Source of the DNA: Planoprotostelium fungivorum
Lineage: Eukaryota; Evosea; Variosea; Cavosteliida; Cavosteliaceae
Assembly: GCA_003024175.1 (NCBI GenBank)
Contig: MDYQ01000029.1
Coordinates: 62,001-126,000, forward strand
Direction: 5' to 3'
DNA length: 64,000 nt
Shown: positions 37,130-48,930 of the stretch, piece after piece
How positions within the stretch are numbered: the first letter of the stretch is position 1
Layout: each line of letters starts with the position of its first letter
Translations under genes and position numbers: made by a program
The notes under the pieces: generated by a model
What the model was told of the DNA's origin: nothing
The model's input: only the letters and a program-made list of their open reading frames with translations
The model's database searches: none

Positions 37130-39718
37130 CATTCTGCATCGAGGAGAGCTTGCATGATGTCGTTGACTTGTTGTGGATTTGCCTTTCCCTTCTGCTCCTT
37201 TAGAATCGTTCCCACGAAGAATCCCAACGTCCTCTACGTCTCATTTCAATCGATGAATGGACACGATCTGCATTCACCTTATTGCCCCCTCTGTACTTTT
37301 GCACTTCTTTCGGACACGTCTGTATCAGTTCGAGAGCTCTGACTCGTATGGCCTCCTCATTAGACTCTTGCTTCCAGCCATTATCATCCACGATCTGCTT
37401 GGGGTGTCTGTGATCCCCAGACAACATGATGGGAAGGACTTCTTTTGCCACTGCATCTGTCGATTCGTGAGAAGTGAAGACAGACACGATGAGGATTTAG
37501 ACGTGATGAAAGATGATGTCACTTGTGATGTAGTTCGTTTCTACGAGTTCTAACAGTTGGTTGAGATGGTGTGGCTGAACGACAGAGTCGATTATAGAGG
37601 TTCTACTGCTCTTCAGATGTCCCAACAAGTCATTCGTTATCCTGCCTACGATCAATTTCGACAATAAATCGATCTACAACGCACCACAATGCCATGCGCT
37701 TGGGGTCTCTACCAGGATAAGCCTGTAGCGTGTGAAAATGAAATAAAATAGATTAAAATGAAACACTGTCCAGTTATAGATGTATCACCTGTTCGAAATA
37801 CTGTACAGCTCCGTACGTACCGAGGAGTACCTCTATCTCGTCCTTACCCAGACCTTTCTTGGAATATTCCTCTCTCAATTCATCTGGCAGCTTGGGCATG
37901 GTCGATTTGACATTCTCAATATATTCCTGACACCTGTCAGACTTCCTGGGCTTCCCGTGTGACGATCGAAAAGTCATCGGAATTTCAGGATTCATCGTTG
38001 TATCGTCCCTGCTAAACCGAGAGAAACACTTTTCACGGTATACCGGGACGAATTAAAATAGAATAAAATAGAATAAATGTTTTCACCTCATCGAGAGAGA
38101 TGGGAGGGATGTCTGGCTCTGGCATGAAACGATAATCCACTTCATCTTCTTTTCTTCTCAACGAGAAGGTCGTGTTGTTGCTCGGATCGTAGAATCTGTC
38201 ATCATGAGTCGACGTGATGATGAGACGTGAAGGCTGACCTCGTCTCCCTCTTCACTTGTTCTCCCTTCTCTAACAATTGGATGTGTCTCTGTGCTTCGTA
38301 TTCTGATCTCGTCAGCATTCAGATGTAAGTGTAGAGATAGAGAGATGGTCACCTATGGCCTTCGTGATGAACTTGATACTGTTCAAATTCTTCAATTCGG
38401 TTCGTACGCCCAAACTATCGTGGTTGTCTTCCCTATCAAACAATGAATAAAACGTCGAGGGTGTAATGGTACGACAAACGAGAAGAATACACATGAGAAG
38501 CCAATATAAATGAGAGAATACAGTATACATAGAAGAGATGTACATAGAGAGGAGTTGTAGATGGAGAGGATGAATACCTGTGTACGGAGACGTTCACGTC
38601 GCATCGAAATTCTCCCAAATCCATATTGGCCGATGATGTTCCAATGGCCCGCAGTAATTCTTGTAGTTTCGTAACAAAGAGTCCCGCCTCTTCAGATGAT
38701 CTACATCGTGGTCACATTTCCATACCAATTCCATACATCTCCACTATAGAAAATCGTGTGTTGTCATATCACTCTGTTTGAATTCGTTCGTTATGAATAT
38801 ATTCTCATCGTTCGGGTATATGAATACATCGTGTGATGTTTCTTCGTACGTTTGTACGCATGATGTAAGGTGATGATCGGTTCATGATGGAACATACCTC
38901 ATGTCTGGTCCCGTGACAATCTCCATCAGAGGAACTCCGGCTCGATTCAGATCGACCAGACTGAGCTGTGGGTGCTGATCGTGAATGGATTTTCCACTGT
39001 CCTGTTCCAATTGGATGTGTGAGATCTCTACCTGATGATGATGTCATCGATCATCCAACGCGATGCCTGGACGGACCTTCTTCTCGACATGGTTGGGCAG
39101 GATGAATTTGATGTGACCTCCTTTGACGATGGGTGCTGATCGCGATCAGATGGGAGTGGTGATGTGAGATGGTGACGCACATCTCTGCTGTGTGATCTGA
39201 TAGCCGTGTGGAAGATCACAATAGAAATAGTGTTTCCTGTCAAAGGAAGAATTTCTGTTGATCTGTCCGTTGATGGCCAACCCAGTTTTGATGGCACAAT
39301 CCACACAGTGGCGGTTCACCACCTTTCTTCCTTCAGTCTTCGTCTCATTCCACGATGATTGTGAACGTGCACTATCACTCACTGGAAGTGTCCCAGGAAG
39401 AGCTACGTCCATCAGATCGACTTTCGAATTGGGCAGGAAGTATCCTTCAATTCCCGTCTGATTCGGTGCATCTGTTTAGAGGTCACATCTTTTTTTTTCA
39501 TCCATTGCTGGTGACGATTGCACTCACTTGAGAACAATTTCGATTGGGACGATATCTGTGCGTGAATTTCAAGTCCGATGACAGTCTCCCAACGAGCAGG
39601 TGCCACCGTGCTGTATCGACAAAGTCCACCTCTGTTGTCCGTTGAGCGGAGGTGGTGAGAGACACAATCACCTGAACAGTGACGGACGGTTGACTCCCTT
39701 CAATACATTGATCATCAT
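37130..39718 (-). CDS. GATB: Glutamyl-tRNA(Gln) amidotransferase subunit B, mitochondrial
   Basis: GatB is part of the GatCAB complex that converts Glu-tRNA(Gln) to Gln-tRNA(Gln) in mitochondria. The core begins [12 protein letters not shown] and contains [95 protein letters not shown] and a C-terminal YqeY-like [16 protein letters not shown]. The true start is in a small upstream exon (39672-39718) encoding [16 protein letters not shown], joined over a 40-nt intron to [14 protein letters not shown]. This gives a basic, Ser-rich, acid-free presequence typical of mitochondrial import. Without that exon the frame would have only a GTG. At least nine introns. Stop TGA at 37130-37132. Confidence 0.93.
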
Positions 39719-40261
39719 CTGTATGTGATGTGCTGAAATCACCAGGCAATCTGCAAGTTGTAGAACGACCAATTTTTTTGAACTTTTCACAAAAGTTGTC
39801 CACTGCAAAGATCGTTTAGCACCAGCATCAGCACTGATCACTATATTCCAAACCATAATAATTCGACAGATGGGGAGATTGAATTACTTTCTTGCAACAC
39901 GAACCCATCAACAATGTCATCACCGTCTATATACTGCGACACAGAGCCACATCTATCCACTTCCACAGCTGATGCATTCCTCCGGCATGGTACAGAAGGA
40001 ACCTCTTTTTCCTCCTCTCATCACCGGCAAAGTCGGTACCTCCTTCGTCTTTCAGGCCTTACCAACATTCCCGCCCAGCGTGAGGTCACGTGATACACTT
40101 GAGAAGATCAAAGATCAGACTTCTGATCTCAAACGCACAGTGCAAAGATGAGCAGAAGTAGCATCGAGCTCTATGTGGATGAGGTTCACAAAGAACGACG
40201 TTGAATAATGTGTGTGTATTATACTTGCTTCTCAGCAGATCCGTCCAGAAGAAGAGACACT
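39719..40261. other. Intergenic region with one doubtful small frame
   Basis: Spacer upstream of GATB and downstream of the LamG gene. It contains the plus-strand frame 39870-40151 and a TCACGTGA at 40086-40093. No RNA gene was recognised. Confidence 0.4.
39870..40151 (+). CDS. Possible small protein, 93 residues
   Basis: An ATG-started frame (MGRLNYFLATRTHQQ) ends DQTSDLKRTVQR. The N-terminus is basic with no acidic residue in the first 40, which would fit mitochondrial import. No family is recognised and a minus-strand frame overlaps it. It could equally be UTR sequence that is open by chance. Confidence 0.25.
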   Translation: MGRLNYFLATRTHQQCHHRLYTATQSHIYPLPQLMHSSGMVQKEPLFPPLITGKVGTSFVFQALPTFPPSVRSRDTLEKIKDQTSDLKRTVQR

Positions 40262-42762
40262 TCAGAAGATCCACCAGTTGTGCAATCTGTTCAAGCCGAG
40301 ACCGGAGAGGAGGCCACCGAATTCCCAACCGACTCCCCAATCGTGCGACTCCGTCTGCTTGCTCCAATTATCACCAGAGACCATGGTTCCAGTCTGGTAC
40401 TTGTCCCTCGCATCACAGATCTCCTCCTTATTGAGGACGCGATCGAACATGAGGAACTCGTCTAAGGTGCCGTGAAGAGGATTGGCCCACAACTTTCCTC
40501 CCACGCTGAGACCGATGTAGCTCTGGTAGCACGATGCGATGGGTTTGTAGCCGCACGATTCTCCGTCCAAGTAGAGCTCGGCGTGATCGAAACTGATGGC
40601 AATAGCGACGTGAACCCAGACACCGACGCGAAGGGAGCTGGCGTCCCAACCGACCCAGCTACCGAGAGAAGATTGGAAGGTGATGAACTTGGCGTTGCCA
40701 TCCAATGCAAGCTCCCAGCCGCTGAAGAGAGACTTGGTCGAAGCGATGACGTTCTTTCCTCCGATGGAATCGAGACGCAGCCAGGTGGCCACGGTGAAGG
40801 ACTTGTGGAGCTCGCACTGAGAGAGAGTGATGTGGAGGTTGTTGTTGTTCTTCCAGTTGCAGCCTTGTCTCAATTTACCGGGGACGAGGGAGAAATCGGA
40901 GGAGAACCAGCCGTGGCGGCCGTGACCGGAATCGTCGGAGCATTTTCCCTGCTTGATGTGGTCGAAGGACCAGTAGAGCCAGGGAAGGCCACACTTTTTA
41001 CCGGGGGGCTTGGTCGGTGGGGGAGGGTGAGGGTGAGCCACGGTGGAGGATGGGGGAGGGGGAGGGGGAGCCACGGTGGAGGATGGTGGAGGGGGAGGTG
41101 GCAGAGAGGTCACCACCTTCGTTGTAGATGGAAGCGTGGCGGGGACGCATCGGTTGCTGATGATGGAGATGATCTGTTGGACGGAGATGCACAGGTCAAA
41201 GAGGAGGAAATCATCGAACGCTCCCTTGAAGTTGCAGTTGGACTTATCGGAGGCGATGTAGAGAGAGCCGGAACACTTGGACAAGAAGACCCACTGTGTG
41301 GCACCGGCGACACCGTTGATGTAGAGATTGACCTTACCACTCTTCTCTGCGGTGAAAGCCAAGTGGAACCACACGTCGACGGAGAGGTCGATTCTCCACG
41401 AGACGCTGGAGAAGCCGGAGACGAAGGTGACAGTCTTAGTTCTGGGGCACAGGGAGAGCTCCCAGCCGGTTAAGAGAGAGAAGAGACCTTTCTTCGTGGA
41501 GACGATCTTCATCACCTTGTCACTGTCTTGGATCTGCCGCAGGGTCAGACAAAAATTCGGAATTTCCGAGGAGAACGAGAGATTCACCTTCAACCAAGTG
41601 GCGACGGAGAAATCTCCATCCAGACCGGCCGTCTGGTCCAGTCTGAGTCCTTGGAATCCGAGAGAAAAGTCGAAGCCGAGTGCCAATTTGGACTTTCCTT
41701 CTATGCTCTTGGGCTGACCGAGGCAAGTGGCGTGTCTTCCTCTTCCACTGTCATCCTTCAACAGTCCACCCAAGATACCGAAATCAAAGGAGAAATAGCA
41801 GAAGGGGATTGGGATGACCACTCCTCCGGGAACGCATGGAGCCGTGGTGGGAGGGATGGAGCTGGTGGCGGGAACGTAAGAGGTAGTGGCGGGAGGCTTG
41901 GTGGGAGGAGGTGAAGTCGAAGTGATGGGCTTCGTGCTGGGAGTGGTAGGCACGGTGGGGCAAGATAGGGTGACGTACAAGTACGTGGCGGAGCATGCGA
42001 CGCTGTCGATGTTGTTGGCGTACAAGTTGTAGCCACCAGTTCCCACGGCACAGTAGTACCACACGAGGTTTCCGTTGCGGCTGAGGAAGTCACCGGAGAT
42101 ACCAAAGAAAGTGTTGGAAGTCTGAGCCACTTGATTGCACTGCAGCTGACCACTGCTGGAGATGTAGCAACGCTGACCCTTCTGATCGTAGAGGGCTCCC
42201 GCAGAGAGAGTGAAGGACACGGGGAGAGCTCCGGGGCCGTAGTTCAAGCGCAGCTGACCGTCAGGCAAGCAGCCAACTTTGTAGATGCCGAAGGGGCAGT
42301 TCGAAGTGATGTCACAGACGGGAGAGGTGGGTTGGGGGCAGGTGCTGATCTCTTGAGGTTGACCGGAGACACAGCAGAACTTTCTCTTGTCGTAGCACGC
42401 GGCACCGCATGCCATCATGTTGTCGTTCACACATGCGGGAGGGGGAGGACAAGTGCGGTCGTTCTTGACGGTATACTGAAAGTCCATCAGTCGACGATCT
42501 CATCATCTTTGTGAGATGATGGACTCACCCCGCCATCCGATCCACACTTGTAAGCGCAAGATGCGATGCAGACGTCATTGCAAGAGACGGTGCCGGCAGC
42601 ACAGAGGCGGTTCTGTCCGTGATACTGGTCCCTGTCGCAGTTGTACTGAAATGGATCGTAGCACGCGTTGATTCCGGGGCACCAAGAATAGCCCGCCTGG
42701 CAATTGTCGGCCCATGCGGTGGTCGAGAGGGCGAGAAGCAGCAAAGTGAATGCGTGTTTCAT
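40262..42762 (-). CDS. Secreted protein with Cys-rich carbohydrate-binding-like modules and two LamG domains
   Basis: A signal peptide (MKHAFTLLLLALSTTAWA, ATG 42760-42762) leads to two Cys-rich modules with WCPGINACYDPFQYNCD and ACGAACYDKRKFCC, which resemble the fungal glucanase-associated CBM52 type. A Cys-containing region with NYGPGALPVSFTLSAGALYD follows, then a Thr/Pro linker, a LamG-like jelly roll (YFSFDFGILGG, DFSVATWLKV, VWFHLAFTAEKSGKVNLYI, AFDDFLLFD), a Pro-rich linker with repeated PPPPPSSTVAP units, and a second LamG-like domain (LYWSFDHIKQGKCSDDSGHG, SFTVATWLRLD, VWVHVAIAISFDHAELYLDG, LDEFLMFDR). Only one 55-nt intron is present, after SDGG; the remaining 2.2 kb is one exon, unlike neighbours. 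Probably an extracellular or stalk/cyst-wall polysaccharide-binding protein. Stop TGA 40262-40264. Confidence 0.85.
41010..41105. repeat. G-rich repeat encoding the proline linker
   Basis: The plus strand carries repeated GGTGGAGGATGG(G) GGAGGGGGAGG blocks, with at least six runs of four or more Gs; the minus strand encodes PPPPPSSTVAP repeats. Potential for G-quadruplex formation and for copy-number slippage. Confidence 0.75.
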
Positions 42763-43311
42763 CGTGATCGTGAGTATGTTGGTAGTAGTTGTTCGTGTTG
42801 TTCGTAGGTAAGTTTCGTTTCGAATGATGTCCTGGCTCGGCTGAGTTTCAGGGAGGAGGAGCCACCGCGGTGCGCGTGTTGGCTTCCGGGTGGTGAAATC
42901 TAAGACTTTCTGTCAAACATTGACATCTCCCGAGGGTAACCCACAGACAAAGTACACGACGATAGTGCCTCCGCTTCACATTCAATTGCGCAAGAGCCAG
43001 CCGTAAACTGGAATTTTCGTCGGTTGTGAAGAAAATGGTGTTTTTCGTGTTGAATTTTCCACATCGGATACTTCCGAGAGCGTCCCCGCGATGACCACGC
43101 TGACAGTTCGTAAAGAGGTTCAATGTAATATATAAATGAGCTGCGATCTACTGAGTACTCCTGTAGATCTTGACGTCGTCGTGGTGACACGTGTTGCATC
43201 ATATCAGATCGCATCGACATCGCGAATCACGCAAAGAGTATCTAAAACCGATAGGAAGGTGGTGTCGAACACAAGAGACTTGCTTCGTGGAGAAGCTTTG
43301 AAGAAACCGGA
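42763..43311. other. Intergenic region, about 550 bp, no gene seen
   Basis: Promoter side of the LamG gene and 3' side of CFAP69. A TATATAAA stretch occurs near 43127-43136. Open frames on the minus strand do not look like proteins. Confidence 0.45.
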
Positions 43312-46300
43312 CTACCGCTTCGATTTATTCTTGTGGTACTCTGCAATAGATTGATACAGCTTCTTCTCTTCCTCTAATTCTCTTCTGTGTTCCTCTTCGA
43401 CGGCATCATCTTGCATCTGTCTCACTCTCTGAGCGGTTTCCCTCGATTTGACGATCCTCTGATCTAATTCTCTTCGGTCAGCAGGGATGGGGTTCAATCC
43501 TGTGAGAAGATGAGACGGGACACATCACACGGCTGATTCTCACCTTCTGTTTCTAATTGCTTCTGCATCTTCCTCCACTCTTCACCGATCCGAAAGTCCA
43601 TGTAACGCTCGATCTGATCCAACATCAACACATGATCTGATCCAACCGTAATCGTCATAGTTGGTCTCACCAGGTAAAGTTTGCCAATACTCTGCGAATC
43701 CCACTCCTTCACGGAGGAACCTCCATATCTCTCTTCCATCTTCAACTTGGACATGAGAACGAAGATGGTCTCCCGCATATCCGTTCCAGCCGTAGACAAC
43801 GGCATGTCCATGTCTATAATCTGTCCTCGACTGCCTTCTCTGACTGATCCTCTCAGCCGACGTTAATTCTCTTTCTCACCTCCCAATCGAGCTCCTTCCT
43901 CTTTCCACATTTCGACCAATAATTTGAAACAATCTGAAACCAGGTCACTCGTCGTCAGATGTCATCTCACTCCACCTTCTTTCTTCTTCTTATTCTTCCA
44001 TTGCACGACTTGATCGACGCAGAACGGTTGATCACACGCGTCAGATAGAGCCCTCACGATCTGTTTCTGCACGGCGGGGCTGGGCTTCGCCGCTAAGAGG
44101 TCCATGAGGCAAGTGATACCCCCTTTCTGAGTGAATTCCTCCGCCTGTCTCTTCTCCTGCGATATCGTCCAAGCTAATTCGACCACCGCGACGAGGTGAC
44201 TGTCGTCTCTCTGCATGTTCAACTTCTCCCTGACACTCCTGCGGTATCTCAATCACTCGTGGACAGTTTGTCGCTTCACCTCAAGAGAGGGATGATGACA
44301 TCGATGCCATTCTGTCGAGCGAAAGCCTCCATAGATCTGGCGGATTTCGATATCAGGGTGGAAGTGCAGGACAATACGTCGGTCAATACGTTGTCCTGCA
44401 GATTTTCGTGGAACAAGACTGCTCGGTGGTGAGAATTACCGAGGGTGAGAGGCTCACCTGAAAATTTTTCAAGGATGAGGAGATCGAGATCTTCCGTCGT
44501 GTCTTGACACAGTGTGGCAAGTGCGGCGATCGCATTAGATTTGACTTCGGCTTTCTGTTCTGTGATCAGATGACATGATCTTCATCATCCAAAGCTCTCT
44601 CGTATTTGGATGACATTATGAATGGATGATGTATATGATCGATGTCTCAGACTGTGTCTGCATCTCACTTCATTCGAGTCTAACCAAGAGAGTAAGATGT
44701 TGATGGCACCTCTGTCGATGATGTACCGATTGAATTTTGTATGTCTAGACATGTGAAACCAAGCGTAAAACACCTGCAGGTGTTTCAGTCAGGTGAGTAG
44801 ATCAAGATCAGAAGGAGATTGTATCTCACCTGATTCTGAAGATTCAGTATCTGATTTGGCTTCCAGGCGATAACCTCTAATCTTTTATCATGCTCTCGTC
44901 CGGCATAAGCCAAAAGCATGGCGTGAAAATTTGACTGAGGAACAAGCGTCAGATCGTTGACGCGATCATCACCGCGTTCTTCATCGTCCCACCTTGTAGA
45001 TCTTTTCGACGCATGCAGACTGACCCGAAGCCAAAACTGTCAAGATCTGCATGGACAGTTGTTTCGTCTCGAACGCTTGCTCTCCGTTGTTCTTTCTCAG
45101 GAGCCCCATGTCTTCATACTCTGGTGTCGACAGAGACAAGAGGACATCTAAGAGGCCAGAAGCAGAGAAGAAGTCGTGACTCACTTCACGGTTGACGATG
45201 AGACTGATGAGAACGAGGATCTCGTTGACGGCATCTAAAACTTCTTCTATCAAGTCGAACGGCTGCGATGATCAGCGACATCGTCTTCCATCAGAGAGTC
45301 ACCATCGTCATCAGTTGAGATAGCATCTTGTTGAAATTGTCTAAAACATGGAGGTAGTCCAACTCTTTCGCGGCGTGAGGAGCCGCCTCCAAGATGATTC
45401 GTGTCAATTCTGTCAAGCTCCACAGCTCATTCAGGATGGACTCTCTTGGTGTGTCTCCCAATATAGTGAAGAGCAGGGAAGACAACCCACCATCGAACAT
45501 CTGATCGATGACCCTCTGTCGGTGTGACATCTCTCTCAGAAAGTCCAACAAGAGGAGTGTCTGAGCTCTCCTCTCTGCGATGAACGACTGTTGGGACGGA
45601 AGGGATCGCAGACCAACTTCTTTGAAGAGGGCACGGCCGATGTGCTCGACCATCTTGGCCTCTTCGAGACAACGGTATATAATATCGTGATGACTGATGG
45701 AATCAGGGTGATTCGCTGATGGATGAAGGTCACCTCGAACTTTGTGCGTATGAGTTCAACATGACTGCGATCTGTCTCTGCAAGCCCATGATCCTTTGCG
45801 CGATAGTCTGGGGTGTCTCTTCTGTCTATGAAACGTTTCAGTCTTCGGTGAACATCGAGGGTCAGAGCGTGTTCTTATTCTGACGTCTCACTTCTTCTTC
45901 ACGAGGGGAAGTTGCATTCTGTGCAGTCACTGCATCCAAACTGCACAGCAGTCTCCCGCAGCATGCGAAGTAGTCTACCAGATGAGACTTGTAATTTGTT
46001 GGGTCGCTGGTCTTTTCGATGTAGAATCTCTGCTCTGTGACGTTGATGATGGACAAGAGAGGTCGAATGAAGCCAAATCCGCCCGGTTCGCTCAATCGTG
46101 ACAGAGCTCCGTCGATGATCTTCTGAATGACGGGAAGGTCAGCCAAAAACTGTATGAATCAACATGTTGCTCTGTGATTCGACAGCACGATCTCACAAAT
46201 CCGTCTGCGTATTGCTTACAAGCGAACTCGATCGCACTCATCTGTCGTGAATACAATTGAGAGCTGTGTCTGTCCTCATAGAGTGAAGTGATAGCCTGAA

Positions 46301-46430
46301 GACGATTAGATAAGGGACGGGCCACCTTTGCCGCGATGAGTCTTGCATGTGGCGGGGCCTCAGTGGTCTCCGTCTCCTCATAGAGGTGCGTAGAAGAAGT
46401 GTTTGCTGTCGTTGGCCTGGAGTTCGGCAT
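43312..46430 (-). CDS. CFAP69: Cilia- and flagella-associated protein 69
   Basis: CFAP69 is an armadillo/HEAT-type protein of the axonemal central apparatus (C1b projection). Start ATG 46428-46430 (MPNSRPTTANTSS), stop TAG 43312-43314. Many helical repeat exons lead to the diagnostic C-terminal region: LDQIERYMDFRIGEEWRKMQ, then NPIPADRRELDQRIVKS and a charged coiled coil (EEEHRRELEEEKKLYQSIAE) ending KNKSKR. This matches, position by position, the animal CFAP69 segment around HRYFDFKIGEIWNEI and the following Thr-Thr-Asp-Lys-Lys-Ala-Leu. Other exons (FVDYFACCGRLLCSLDAVTA type, LREMSHRQRVIDQM, ELWSLTELTRIILEAAPHAA, QILTVLASGQSACVEKI) are alpha-solenoid in character. About ten introns. It implies a motile flagellum with a central pair at some life stage. 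Confidence 0.82.
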
Positions 46431-47120
46431 TTTTGCGTGTTCGTGATGATGTCTCCCGAAATAGATCTTCACTTTTGGGACTCGCTGATCTAGAGTGATT
46501 CGGTCTGATCAGAATGAACCGTGTCAACTAGGTATGGTCGGGAAGATCGAGTGATGAAGGGGATTGGTGTTAACATCACCTTGTTTGGATGAGAAGGAAA
46601 TGAGAAGGAAACAGCTGTTTGTTTCAGAGAGATTCGATAAGAGGATCATCGTACATGAACAAAAATAAACACGATTTGATCTCCTGGTTTTATTATTTAC
46701 ACTTGAAGGCCAAAACGATCTGCGTTCTCGATCAGTATCGATCGATGACAACCAATCAGGGGTTCGATGAAATGAATCAGAAGGAACAATTATATAATCT
46801 TCACTAGATGTCTGTAACTCTTTCTCATCCCAAAACGATTATAAGAGGTAGATCTCTGATGATTCTCACCTTCTGGCTGGCACTGCCTGTTGTCGATCTG
46901 TTTTCCGATGTTGTGATCGAGCCCAGCGATCGGGAGCATGGGCGGATCGCCCCTTAAAATCACTCTGTCGACAGGCCACACACGTCACACTTGAAAACTC
47001 AACAATGTAGACACAGCCGCAAAACAAAGCAGCCGACGCCACACAACTTTGTTCGACTACCAATGTGAGCATGTGTAGAACCTCTGAATTCGCGCTGACG
47101 TATAGACGTAGAATTTCACG
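46431..47120. other. Divergent intergenic region, about 690 bp
   Basis: Between the CFAP69 start (minus) and the Rab GDI start (plus). It must hold both promoters. AT-rich segments occur near 46660-46700 and 46790-46800 (tatataat). No convincing gene, tRNA or repeat was seen. Confidence 0.45.
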
Positions 47121-48820
47121 ATGAATGAGGAATATGACTGTATCATTCTTGGCACTGGCCTGAAGGAGTGCATTCTCTCCGGAGTTCTCTCCGTCGAGGG
47201 CAAGAGGGTCCTCCACATGGACAGAAACAGCTACTACGGAGGAGACTCTGCTTCTCTGAACTTGAACCAGGTGAATTGTCCATATTATCTTCAAGAGGGT
47301 GAATAATGTTAACGTTCGCAGCTCTTCGAGAAGTTTGGCAAGGGAACCCCCGGTGCTAACCTCGGCGCCTCGAGAGATTACAATGTCGATCTCATCCCCA
47401 AGTTCATCATGTCCTCTGGTGATTATTTCTTCTCTATCATCAAATTTCGGACGTTGACATGAGAGAACAGGCCAGCTCGTGTCCATCTTGGTCAAGACTG
47501 ACGTCACCCGTTACTTGGACTTCAAAGCCGTCGACGGAAGCTACGTCTGCCACAGCGGCTCCCTCTACAAGGTCCCCACCACCGCCGGTGAGGCTCTCAA
47601 GTCCTCTCTGATGGGTATCTTGGAGAAGAGACGCTGCTCTAAATTCTTGGAGTACGTTGGAAACTACGACGAGGCCAACCCCAAGACCCATGATGGTGAT
47701 TCATCCATCCTCTCATTTTATATCATTTAATCATCCGATGTAAAATGCTTGTGCTGAATGCATCCTCACAGGTCTCAACCTCAAGGTCGTCACCGCCAAG
47801 GCTCTCTTTGAGCACTTTGGCTTGAAGCCCGACACCATCGACTTTATCGGTCACGCTATGGCATTGTACTACAACGATGACTACCTCACCAAGCCAGCCC
47901 TCCCCGCTCTCTTGAGAATCCGCCTCTACGGTGAGGCTGTCATGAGATACGGTCACTCTCCCTACATCTACCCCCTCTACGGTCTCGCCGAGATGCCCCA
48001 GGGATTCGCCAGGTGACGTAGACGTTCACATCATCATCGCGTCGACCATCTCCATCATCTCCATGACGATCGTCTCATCTTCACCAGACTGTCTGCCATC
48101 TACGGAGGTACCTACATGCTCAACAAGCCCATCGAAGAGATCATCTATGAAGATGGAAAGGCTGTCGGTGTCAAATCTGAGGGAGAAGTCGCTCGCTGCA
48201 AGTTTCTGGTGGGAGACCCATCTTACTTCCCAGACAAAGTCCAGAAGGCCGGACGCGTCGTGTCTTGCATCTGCATCCTGTCGCACCCCATCCCCAACAC
48301 TAGCGACGCAGAGTCCGCTCAGATCATCATCCCTCAGAAGGAGGTGAAGAGGAGAAACGGTGAGACTTTCTTCTTCTGCGTCTCATCATCATCATGTCCA
48401 TCTCGATGGTCATCATCACCATCTGACCATGTCCATTAGACATCTACATCGGTGCCGTGTCTGCTTCCCACAACGTTGCCCCCAAGGGCAAATGGATCGC
48501 CATCGTCTCCTCCAACGTAGAGACAAGCAACCCCGAAGCCGAGTTAGACCCCGGACTCAAGCTCTTGGGAGCTATCGAGGACAAGTCAGTCGTTGCGTTG
48601 TAGAGGGAGGGTGCTGATTTGATTCAGGTTTTATTCGATCCGAGACGTCTACGAGCCCATCAGCGACGGATCTAAGGACAACATCTACATCTCAAAGTCG
48701 TTCGACCCCGAGACCCACTTTGGAGACAGCTGCAACGACATCCTTCAAGTTTACAAGAGAATCACCGGAAAGGACATGGACCTCACCCCTCCCGAGAAGG
48801 ATGGAAAGGACGAGCAGTGA
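47121..48820 (+). CDS. GDI1: Rab GDP-dissociation inhibitor
   Basis: GDI extracts prenylated GDP-bound Rab proteins from membranes and recycles them through the cytosol. The N-terminal dinucleotide-fold-like motif [18 protein letters not shown] is followed by [14 protein letters not shown] (SCR1), [11 protein letters not shown], then the SCR3 region [20 protein letters not shown] and GGTYMLNKP, which forms the Rab-binding platform, and [14 protein letters not shown]. It ends with KDGKDEQ, near the normal length of about 440-450 residues. About seven introns of 45-75 nt. Start ATG 47121-47123, stop TGA 48818-48820. The short insert distinguishing Rab escort proteins (REP) is absent, so GDI is the right call. 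Confidence 0.97.
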
Positions 48821-48930
48821 AGTGCTACATGATGTTGACATAAAGAAGATGAAGAAGGTTTCGTTGTTTGTTGATGAGATGGCATTATCGCGCAGATGTG
48901 CCAGATTGATTGGCCATTTTGAATCATACC

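Noticed and set aside
40472-41473. 333-residue plus-strand open frame
   Set aside because: Mirror frame of the LamG gene; Gly/Glu-rich low-complexity product caused by the biased coding strand opposite.
46866-47507. 213-residue minus-strand open frame
   Set aside because: It is antisense to the first exons and introns of Rab GDI, which has unmistakable conserved protein sequence on the plus strand.
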